Below, piece after piece: positions 1 to 6,235 of a DNA stretch of 18,763 nt. The notes under the pieces were generated by a model, which was not told the origin of the DNA, searched no databases, and saw nothing but the letters and a program-made list of their open reading frames with translations. Made by a program: the position numbers and the translations under genes. Position 1 is the stretch's first letter, and every line of letters begins with the position of its first letter. The DNA is from JAIOPA01 sp036522895 (GTDB lineage: Bacteria > Eisenbacteria > RBG-16-71-46): the NCBI GenBank assembly GCA_036522895.1, contig DATDEX010000200.1:1-18763 (forward strand), in the 5' to 3' direction.

Positions 1-876
1 GGCCGGCGGCGGCGGAGCCGGGGCCGGTGCGGGCTCGGACGGGCGGACGCTCGGACCCGAGAGCACGCTCCGGAAATCCCCCTCGTGCGAGGCGGCCGCG
101 AGGTGCGCGAGCGTGACGCTCGGCGCGCCATCGGCGTACGCGGCGATCAATGCCGAGGACGACAGCGTGTTGATCTCGCGCGGGATGCCGTGCGAGAGCC
201 GGTAGATCTCCCGGCAGGTGTCGGACGGGAACACGACCGCGCCGTTTCCGCCCGCCACGTTGATGTGGTGGTGGATGTAGCCCAGCGTTTCGTCCGACGA
301 GAGCGGGTTCAGCCGGTAATGCACCGTGATGCGCTGCCGGAGCTGGCGCAACTCGTGGCGCGCGAGATGTGCCTCCAGCTCGGGCTGGCCCACGAGGAAG
401 ATCTGCAGCAGCTTGTCGCCCTTGTGCTCGAGGTTCGAGAGCAGCCGGATCTCCTCGAGGAGGTCCATCGACAGGTTCTGCGCCTCGTCCATCATGAGCA
501 CGGCGTGCTCGCCGCGGCTGCGCACGGCGATCAGGTGCTTCTCCAGCATGACGAGCGCCGCGGGCTTGCTGATGCCGGGCTGGAGCTCCATGCCGAAGCG
601 CAGGCAGATCTCCTCCAGCATCTCCTGGCGGGAGAGCGCGGAGTTCGTGATCATCGCGACCGCGACCCGATCTCCCCACTCGTTCAGGGCGTCATACAGG
701 GACGTCGTCTTGCCGGTCCCGACCTCGCCAGTAATGAGGAGAAACGGCTCGCGGTTCTCGATGCCATAGCGCAAGTGCGCGCGAGCCTCCATGTGCTCGC
801 GGCTCGGATACACGAACTTGAGCTGGTGGCCGGCAGGGAACGGGTTCTCGCGCAAGCCGAAGTGATGTTCGAACAT
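1..876 (-). CDS. ExeA-like AAA+ ATPase (partial, C-terminus outside window)
   Basis: The frame is open from an ATG at 876 to the left edge (292 codons, no stop), so the C-terminus is missing. The N-terminus (MFEHHFGLRENPF) is typical of the ExeA/GspA family of AAA+ ATPases, which act at the inner membrane on secretion or envelope assembly. Visible motifs are Walker A GEVGTGKTT (residues 50-58), Walker B VLMMDEAQ (126-133), and a sensor-like IFLVGQPEL (159-167) followed by RQLRQRI with a possible arginine finger. Near residue 278 the protein enters a Pro/Ala-rich linker; in family members a peptidoglycan-binding or other envelope domain often follows, but here that part is unseen. It lies 137 bp downstream of pyrE on the same strand. 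That gap holds a weak TAAACT -10-like hexamer at 922-927 (minus) and a small GAAA-loop hairpin near 944-958, so it may have its own promoter. The Shine-Dalgarno is weak. The family call is firm; the substrate is unknown. Confidence 0.88.
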   Translation of the reverse strand, partial: MFEHHFGLRENPFPAGHQLKFVYPSREHMEARAHLRYGIENREPFLLITGEVGTGKTTSLYDALNEWGDRVAVAMITNSALSRQEMLEEICLRFGMELQPGISKPAALVMLEKHLIAVRSRGEHAVLMMDEAQNLSMDLLEEIRLLSNLEHKGDKLLQIFLVGQPELEAHLARHELRQLRQRITVHYRLNPLSSDETLGYIHHHINVAGGNGAVVFPSDTCREIYRLSHGIPREINTLSSSALIAAYADGAPSVTLAHLAAASHEGDFRSVLSGPSVRPSEPAPAPAPPPPA

Positions 877-1013
877 CGCTCGATCCCAAGGGGTAGGACT
901 TCCATGTGCTGAACGCCCGCTAGTTTATCGGCTGGGGCAGGGGCAGGCTTTCGCCCTGTCTTCGCTGGAGAGGGGGGACCCGCGAGGCGGCCGATGAATT
1001 CAGTCGAATTGGG

Positions 1014-1568
1014 CTATTTCTGCGCGGGCAAGAGGTCCCCGATCGAGAACAGGGGGGTGAACGGGTAGCCGCGCTGCTGGAAGATCTGCTGGGCCCCCTG
1101 CTCGCGGTCCACGACCGCCAGCACGCGTACGACCTCGGCCTTGTAGGATTCGGCCGACTCGGCCGCGATCAACGCGCTCTCGCCGCTGGTGATCACGTCA
1201 TCCAGGATGGCGACGCGCTTGTGCCCGGCGAGATTGCCCTCGACCTGGCCGCGGAGCCCGTGATCCTTCGCGACCCTGCGGACGAGGAACCCCTCGACCG
1301 GCTTGCCCGCCTCGTGGCTCCACCACATGACGCCGGCCACGAGCGGATCGGCACCGAGCGTGAGGCCCCCCACCGCGGTCACGTCGTCCTGCGCGAGCTG
1401 CTCCCAGAAGAGGCGCGCGATCATCTTGAGCCCCTCGGGGTGCAGGCTGGTCTTGCGCACATCGATGTAATAGTTGGAGGTCGCCCCGGAGCTCAGGACG
1501 AACTCGCCGAACCGCATCGAGCGGTCGAGCAGCATCTGGCGAAGCTGGTCCCGATCGGAAGCCGCCAT
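1014..1568 (-). CDS. pyrE: Orotate phosphoribosyltransferase
   Basis: The product is 184 residues, a normal length for PyrE. This cytosolic enzyme joins orotate and PRPP to give orotidine 5'-monophosphate in de novo pyrimidine synthesis. Visible motifs are the orotate-site signature FVLSSGATSNYYIDVRKT (residues 23-40), the flexible catalytic loop VRRVAKDHGLRGQVEG (96-111), and the PRPP-binding loop VAILDDVITSGES (119-131). The ATG at 1568 (MAASDRDQ) is chosen because GGAG lies just upstream and homology begins there. The frame stays open 26 codons further to 1646, but that extension is Pro/Arg-rich and unlike PyrE. The stop is TAG at 1014-1016. It runs in the same direction as the ExeA-like gene and is divergent from the subtilase. 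No other pyrimidine genes are in the window. Confidence 0.95.
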   Translation of the reverse strand: MAASDRDQLRQMLLDRSMRFGEFVLSSGATSNYYIDVRKTSLHPEGLKMIARLFWEQLAQDDVTAVGGLTLGADPLVAGVMWWSHEAGKPVEGFLVRRVAKDHGLRGQVEGNLAGHKRVAILDDVITSGESALIAAESAESYKAEVVRVLAVVDREQGAQQIFQQRGYPFTPLFSIGDLLPAQK

Positions 1569-1664
1569 GATCTCCGCGCTGAAGGGTGGGGGTGGCCAGA
1601 GGCGCCGGGCGCCCGGGGAAGTTGGGAAAGAGTCTCGCGGCGCCACGCGCGGGCGTCAAGGTGA

Positions 1665-1698
1665 GTGGGCCGCCTCGCGCAGGACGCGGCGGGCCCAC
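1665..1698. repeat. Long imperfect hairpin in the pyrE / subtilase divergent gap
   Basis: GTGGGCC (1665-1671) pairs with GGCCCAC (1692-1698). Inside this, GCC (1672-1674) pairs with GGC (1688-1690) and GCG (1677-1679) with CGC (1685-1687), leaving a CAGGA loop (1680-1684). That gives 13 pairs with small bulges. It lies between the starts of pyrE and the subtilase. It could be an operator-like inverted repeat or RNA structure in an unmapped leader. No T-run follows on either strand, so it is not an obvious intrinsic terminator. GC-rich DNA yields such stems by chance, so confidence is low. Confidence 0.3.
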
Positions 1699-1779
1699 GG
1701 ACGCACCCGGCGCACGCACCGAGGGCGGCTTGCGGGCGCATGCCGGGCTGGCGGTCGCCGTGCCGGCTCGGTACCATTG

Positions 1780-1786
1780 TAGGACT
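1780..1786 (+). promoter_or_regulatory. Candidate -10 element before the subtilase gene
   Basis: TAGGACT followed by CGC lies about 42 bp before the ATG at 1828. It resembles the -10-like TAGACTCGC before the Trm112 gene (12757-12765). There is no convincing -35, and the subtilase start has no clear Shine-Dalgarno. This rests only on motif resemblance. Confidence 0.25.
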
Positions 1787-1827
1787 CGCGACCGCCATTC
1801 CCCGCCCCCCGGCCGCGCCACCCACCC

Positions 1828-4800
1828 ATGCGCCCGAACCCGATCCCGATCCCGCTCATCGCCCTGTGCGCCCTGTCGTTCGGGCCAGCCGCGCTCCCCG
1901 CCCGTGCGGCGGCCCTGGACCTGCCGGTCTGGACGCCCGGCTCGAGCGTCAAGGCGCCCTGCTACCGCGGCGACGTCCTGGAGCTGCGGCTTTCGCCCGC
2001 GGCGGCACGTGCGGTCCTGCCCCGCGGGGCCGGCCCCACGCGGGCCCGCGCGGTCGGGCGTCTCGGCGTGCCGGCGATCGACGCGCTCGCGGCTTCGCTC
2101 GACCTCGCGGCGTTCGAGCCCGAGTTCCGGGGCGAGATGCCGCCCACGGCGCCCGGTGATCCCGACTTCACCGCGTTCCACCTCGTTCACCTGGGCCCCG
2201 GCGGCGACCTCGCCACCGCGCTCGCCCGGCTGCGCGCCGTGCCCGAGGTGCTGAGCGCGGACCCGATCGGGATCATGCCGGTCTCGGCGCTTCCCAACGA
2301 CTCGCTCGCGTTCGCGACGTTCTGGCTCTTCAAGGACCAGCCGGTGCGCACCGACATCCGGGCGCCGGAGGCGTGGCAGATCTCGACCGGCGACACGAGC
2401 ATCGTGGTCGGCATCATCGACACAGGCGTGATCCCTTACCACCCGGACCTGGGCGGGCGCGCCGGCGAGCGCGGGCAGATGTGGATCAACTGGGCCGAGG
2501 CCGCCGGGATCCCGGGCGTGGACGACGACGGGAACGGCTTCATCGACGACTACGGCGGCTGGGATTTCGTGGTCCGACCTACGAGCGGCTTTGCCGCGCC
2601 GGGCGAAGACGCGCGTGACGAGGACAACGACCCCAATGACTGGGGCGGCCACGGCACCGCCATCGCGGGCATCATCGGCGCCATCCCGGGCAATGGCATC
2701 GGGCTCGCCGGCGTGGTGCCGCAGGTCCGCCTCATGCCGCTGCGCATCGGCTGGCTACAGTCCGGCGGCCTTCCCCCGTCCGGGGTCGTCGACATGTCCT
2801 ACGCGGCGGAAGCGATCCGGTACGCGACGCGAAACGGCGCGACCGTGGTCAACTGCTCGTGGCAGTCGGTGAACCAGTCCGGGCTCGACGCCGCGGTCAC
2901 GGCCGCCACGCGCGCCGGGGTCGTGGTGGTGAACGCTTCGGGCAACGGCGGCACGAGTTTCACGTATCTCGGCCAGCGCGGGGACGTGATCGCGGTCACC
3001 GCCACGGATTCCTCCGACGTCGTGTGGCCGAACGCGGTGCTCGGCCCGTGGGTGGATCTGGCCGCGGCGGGGGTGAGCATGACCTCGACCATGTTCCGGC
3101 GTCTGTCGCAGACCGACAGCCTGGCGGGGCGCACGCCGGCATACCAGGGATTCATGAACGGGACCTCGTTCTCGGCGCCCCAGGTCACGGGGGCGGTGGC
3201 GCTCCTCCAGGCGCAGCGCCGCGCGCGCGGGCTCGCGGCGCTCACGCCGGCGGGCGTGCTCGCCCGCCTGCGCGAGACCGCAGACGACATCTCGGCGCAA
3301 AACCCGGGGCTCGGCGGCTACGGCACCGGCCGGCTCGATCTCTTTCGCCTGCTCGCGGATCCGCCCCGTTCGACCGCCGTGCGCGCGCGGGCGCAGAGCG
3401 TCGGTCCGGCCGTGGTACTGCGCGACAACACCGGCGGTTCACGCGTGGTCTACGCGATGGACGACGGCTCGCTCGTGGCGTACGACGGCACCACGGGTGA
3501 CACCGTCTGGGTCCAAGGGCTGCCCGGGATCCCCACCGGCAACCTGGCCGCGGCCGAGTTCGGGCCGCCGTTCGGCGTGCTGCTCGCGGTGGCGGCAAGC
3601 GACGGAGCGGTGCACGCGTTCCACCCCGATGGCCTGCCCGCGGCAGGCTGGCCGCAGACGGCGCAGGAGGGAGCGCGCCTCGATGCCGGCGTCACGCTCG
3701 CGGACGTGACCGGTGACGGCGTGCCGGAGGTGATCGCCGGCGGCACGCCCATCTCGGGGAGCAGGCTCTGGGTGTGGCAGGCGGATGGCACGCTGCTGCC
3801 CGGGTTTCCCTACGCGGTCGGAACCGTGGGGATGTCGGCGCCGGCGGCCGCGGACCTGGACGGTGTCCCGGGCGCGGAGATCGCGTTCACCGATGCCGCC
3901 GGCCGGCTGCGGGTGATCGACCAGCGGGGCGTCCAGCTGCGCGGGTTCCCCACCGCGGCCACCTCCGTCGCCGTGGCGCCGGTCATCGCCCGGCTCGGTC
4001 ACCCGGGCACGCCGCCGAGCATCCTGCTCGCCTCGGCGGGCCAGCTCGCGGCCTACGCACCCGACGGTTCGCGGCGCTGGAGCGTCGCGCTCGCCGGATC
4101 CCCCGTGCAGGACCCGGCGCTCGCCGACCTCGATGGCGACGGCGTGGACGAGGTGGTGCTGGCGATGGGCTCGCCCAACGCGATCGTCGTGTGCGATTCG
4201 AGCGGCGCGCCGTTCACGGGCCGGCCGGGCTGGCCGGCTCCGGATTCGACCGGCGTCACGGGTCCGCCGATCGTGGGCCCGCTCGGCTCGGCGGGTGGAC
4301 GGTGCATCGCGTACTTCTCGAACGGGGGGCTCAAGGTGCTCGATGCGACCGCGCAGGCGGTCCGGGCGTTCCCCAAGCCGGGCGGCGCGGGCCAGTCGCC
4401 CTCGCTCGACGAGCTGGACGGCGACGGCGCCACCGAGATCGCCGCCGGCACGGCGCTCGCCGACTCGAACGTGTACACGTACGACGCCGGCGCGGGCAGC
4501 TGGGCGGCGTCGCTCGTCGACTGGCCCACGCCGCGCGGCGACTTGGCCCGCACGGCGAGCCACGCCGCGGGGACGCCGGGTCCGTTCGTGATCGACCGGG
4601 TGCGGCCGGCTCGGGTCACCGACCTCGAGGCGCACGCGCTCTCCACGACGTCGGCCGTGGTGCACTGGACGGTCACGGGCGACGACAGCCTCACCGGGAC
4701 GCCGGCCCGCGTGGTGCTCAGGCGCGCACCCGCGCCGCTCGACGAGACGACGTTCGGCGGCGGCATCCTGGTCCCCACAGGAGCCCCGCTCGCGGCGGGT

Positions 4801-5553
4801 GCGCCCGACAGCGCGATCGTCACCGACCTGCCCGAAGGCTCGACCTGGTGGTTCGCGCTTCGCGTCCTCGATCGGGCAGGCAATCGCAGCGCGCTCTCCA
4901 ATCCCGATTCGGCCTCGCTGCCGGGGTTGGCGCCGGCCGCGATCTCCGACCTGCGCGTGCTGTCGGTCGCGGAGAGCACGGTGGTCCTCGCCTGGACCGC
5001 GACGGGGGACGACGGCCACGTGGGCCGGCCGCTCGGCTACCAGATCGCCGCTTCACCCACCGGACTCGACTCCGCGAGCTTCGATTCCGCGCCGGTCCAG
5101 ATCCGGCACCCGGCGTTCACCGACGCGGGCGGCGGCGAGACGCTCGCGGTGCGCCCCCTCACGCCCGGCCGCCGCTGGCGCTTCGCGCTCCGCGCTGTGG
5201 ATCATGCGCTCACGCAGTCGGGCCTCTCCAACGTCGCGGAGGCGGTCACCCCGGTGGGCGGCGCACTCTCCGGGCGGCTCGGAGTGGCGCTCGGGGCGCG
5301 ACCCATGCCGGCCGCCGCGGCGGTCACCGTCGATTGGCAGGGCGACCCCGGGGCGGCGGGCCCGCAATGGCTCCTCGTCTACGATCTGGGGGGGCGCGAG
5401 CTCAGGCGCATCCCGCTCGGGGCCGAGCCGGGCGGTTCGTACAATTGGGACGGCCGGGACGGAGCGAGTCGTCTCCTCCCGGCCGGCCTTTATTTCCTGC
5501 GACTCGTCAGCGGGGCTCGCCACGCGGATTCGCGCGTCGTGTTCGTCCGTTGA
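1828..5553 (+). CDS. Secreted subtilisin-like (S8) serine protease with FG-GAP-like repeats, two Fn3-like domains and a C-terminal FlgD/T9SS-like domain
   Basis: The product is 1241 residues. A Sec signal peptide (about residues 1-27, ending PARAA) is followed by a propeptide-like region to about 180, then an S8 peptidase domain to about 515. The catalytic triad is complete: Asp198 in IIDTG, His275 in GGHGTA, Ser447 in NGTSFSAP, with the oxyanion-hole Asn373 in ASGNGG. From about 520 to 905 there are repeated Asp-rich FG-GAP/VCBS-like units (DVTGDGVPEV near 626, DLDGDGVDEV near 766, ELDGDGATEI near 861), suggesting a calcium-binding beta-propeller. Two Fn3-like domains follow (about 923-1030 and 1035-1145). 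The last 80 residues hold a FlgD/T9SS-type fold: LLVYDLGGREL (1182-1192), W1207-D-G, AGLYFLRL, ending VVFVR. The protein is probably exported and held on, or released from, the cell surface. The ATG is the first start in frame and places the signal peptide correctly. The convergent lipoprotein gene ends 18 bp away. The protease call is firm; the sorting route is inferred. Confidence 0.93.
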   Translation: MRPNPIPIPLIALCALSFGPAALPARAAALDLPVWTPGSSVKAPCYRGDVLELRLSPAAARAVLPRGAGPTRARAVGRLGVPAIDALAASLDLAAFEPEFRGEMPPTAPGDPDFTAFHLVHLGPGGDLATALARLRAVPEVLSADPIGIMPVSALPNDSLAFATFWLFKDQPVRTDIRAPEAWQISTGDTSIVVGIIDTGVIPYHPDLGGRAGERGQMWINWAEAAGIPGVDDDGNGFIDDYGGWDFVVRPTSGFAAPGEDARDEDNDPNDWGGHGTAIAGIIGAIPGNGIGLAGVVPQVRLMPLRIGWLQSGGLPPSGVVDMSYAAEAIRYATRNGATVVNCSWQSVNQSGLDAAVTAATRAGVVVVNASGNGGTSFTYLGQRGDVIAVTATDSSDVVWPNAVLGPWVDLAAAGVSMTSTMFRRLSQTDSLAGRTPAYQGFMNGTSFSAPQVTGAVALLQAQRRARGLAALTPAGVLARLRETADDISAQNPGLGGYGTGRLDLFRLLADPPRSTAVRARAQSVGPAVVLRDNTGGSRVVYAMDDGSLVAYDGTTGDTVWVQGLPGIPTGNLAAAEFGPPFGVLLAVAASDGAVHAFHPDGLPAAGWPQTAQEGARLDAGVTLADVTGDGVPEVIAGGTPISGSRLWVWQADGTLLPGFPYAVGTVGMSAPAAADLDGVPGAEIAFTDAAGRLRVIDQRGVQLRGFPTAATSVAVAPVIARLGHPGTPPSILLASAGQLAAYAPDGSRRWSVALAGSPVQDPALADLDGDGVDEVVLAMGSPNAIVVCDSSGAPFTGRPGWPAPDSTGVTGPPIVGPLGSAGGRCIAYFSNGGLKVLDATAQAVRAFPKPGGAGQSPSLDELDGDGATEIAAGTALADSNVYTYDAGAGSWAASLVDWPTPRGDLARTASHAAGTPGPFVIDRVRPARVTDLEAHALSTTSAVVHWTVTGDDSLTGTPARVVLRRAPAPLDETTFGGGILVPTGAPLAAGAPDSAIVTDLPEGSTWWFALRVLDRAGNRSALSNPDSASLPGLAPAAISDLRVLSVAESTVVLAWTATGDDGHVGRPLGYQIAASPTGLDSASFDSAPVQIRHPAFTDAGGGETLAVRPLTPGRRWRFALRAVDHALTQSGLSNVAEAVTPVGGALSGRLGVALGARPMPAAAAVTVDWQGDPGAAGPQWLLVYDLGGRELRRIPLGAEPGGSYNWDGRDGASRLLPAGLYFLRLVSGARHADSRVVFVR

Positions 5554-5571
5554 ACGACCCCGGGTGAGCGA

Positions 5572-6027
5572 TCAGAAGTCGCCCTGGCTGCCCTTGCCCG
5601 ATCCGCCCGGCGTCGGGGGTCCGTCCCAGCCCGTGCGATCCACCGTCAGCGTGGAAGTGAAGGCGCTCGGCACACTGTTGGTGCCAACGGCCCGGACACG
5701 GTAGAACTCGGTGCCGTCCGTGTTCGTGATGGGCAGCAGGAGGTTCGTCGTCGAAGCATCGACCGTCGCGAAGAGCGAGCCGGTCCCGGAGATCGTGCTC
5801 GCCGAGTAGACCTGGTACGAGGACACGCTCGCCGAGGCGCTCGCATCCCAGGCCAGCCAGTCGCGGTTGGTCGCGGCGTCGTTCGTGACGCGCAGGTTCG
5901 TGGGAGCCTGCGGAGGGGACAGATCGATCGGGCTCGTCGCCGAGCTGGTGCTTCCCGAGTTACAACTGACGAGCGAGGTAGCGATGGCGCCGAGGAGCAA
6001 CGCGGCGAAGAGATGACGATGCGACAT
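5572..6027 (-). CDS. Small fibronectin type III lipoprotein
   Basis: The product is 151 residues. Residues 1-22 form a lipoprotein signal peptide with a lipobox ending LVSC, so Cys22 should be lipidated; Asn follows at +2. A short Ser/Thr linker leads into a single Fn3-like domain (about 36-125; PPQAPTNLRV, LAWDAS, SSYQVYSA, FYRVRAVG). The protein ends in a Gly-rich tail (GWDGPPTPGGSGKGSQGDF). The ATG at 6027 is chosen over the longer frame to 6174 because TGGAGG sits 9 nt upstream (6037-6042, minus) and the signal peptide then begins correctly. The extra 49 upstream codons would also span the sigma-54 promoter. It is monocistronic as seen, convergent with the subtilase and divergent from the M23 peptidase gene. 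Role unknown; Fn3 domains in bacterial envelope proteins usually mediate protein or carbohydrate contacts. Confidence 0.85.
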   Translation of the reverse strand: MSHRHLFAALLLGAIATSLVSCNSGSTSSATSPIDLSPPQAPTNLRVTNDAATNRDWLAWDASASASVSSYQVYSASTISGTGSLFATVDASTTNLLLPITNTDGTEFYRVRAVGTNSVPSAFTSTLTVDRTGWDGPPTPGGSGKGSQGDF

Positions 6028-6082
6028 CACGGTAGGCCTCCAGGTGTACGGCGGATCCGAGGATGCGGGCCTCCAAGCCAGG

Positions 6083-6107
6083 AGCCCGGTTTCCGAATGA
6101 CCGGGCT
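6083..6107 (-). promoter_or_regulatory. Perfect 8-bp hairpin at the 5' end of the lipoprotein transcript
   Basis: AGCCCGGT (6083-6090) and ACCGGGCT (6100-6107) form a perfect 8-bp stem around a 9-nt loop. The start predicted from the sigma-54 promoter is about 6104, so the mRNA would begin at or within this stem. A 5'-terminal stem could protect the message or take part in regulation. The stem is visible; the function is inferred. Confidence 0.4.
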
Positions 6108-6114
6108 GGGACTC

Positions 6115-6131
6115 AGCAACCGCGGTGCCAA
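6115..6131 (-). promoter_or_regulatory. Sigma-54 (RpoN) promoter of the Fn3 lipoprotein gene
   Basis: On the minus strand the sequence reads TTGGCACCGCGGTTGCT. This matches the RpoN consensus YTGGCAC-N5-TTGCW at every conserved position: -24 element TTGGCAC (6131-6125), exact 5-nt spacer, -12 element TTGCT (6119-6115). Transcription would start near 6104, giving a leader of about 77 nt before the ATG at 6027, with a good TGGAGG ribosome site. Sigma-54 promoters need an AAA+ enhancer-binding protein acting from upstream; a palindrome cluster lies about 90-125 bp upstream (6193-6228). No such regulator gene is in the window. Confidence 0.75.
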
Positions 6132-6192
6132 TCGACTCAGGGAAGGGTGCGGACCACATGACCGATTCATTCACATGGAGTAAGCAGGATGT

Positions 6193-6228
6193 GGTGAGAA
6201 CCCCCGAAGGGGGTCACCCCGGTCTCAC
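6193..6228. promoter_or_regulatory. Inverted-repeat cluster, candidate enhancer-binding site
   Basis: GGTGA (6193-6197), a GAA bulge, then CCCCC (6201-6205) pair with GGGGGTCACC (6209-6218). A further half-site GGTCTCAC (6221-6228) is the near-complement of GTGAGAAC (6194-6201). Three related half-sites (GTGAGAAC, and on the other strand GGTGACCC and GTGAGACC) are thus packed into 36 bp. The centre lies about 100 bp upstream of the start predicted from the sigma-54 promoter, a usual distance for an RpoN enhancer site. It also sits just before the M23 gene's likely GTG start, so it could instead be a hairpin in that gene's leader. Confidence 0.45.
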
Positions 6229-6235
6229 ATGCGTC

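Noticed and set aside
1749..1763. Sigma-54-like TGGC/TGC with GG-N10-GC spacing before the subtilase.
   Set aside because: Only the most basic positions match (no CAC or TTGC), and GG-N10-GC is common by chance in such GC-rich DNA.
3774..5567. A 597-codon plus-strand frame inside the subtilase gene (and similarly 3439-5019 minus).
   Set aside because: Out of frame with a clear multi-domain protease; translation is Arg/Gly/Ala low complexity.
6100..6140. On the plus strand, AGCAACC and GGTGCCAAT recall parts of the SAM-I riboswitch core.
   Set aside because: There is no room for the P3 stem between them and no other SAM-I element is present. The same bases read on the minus strand are a full sigma-54 promoter, which explains them better.
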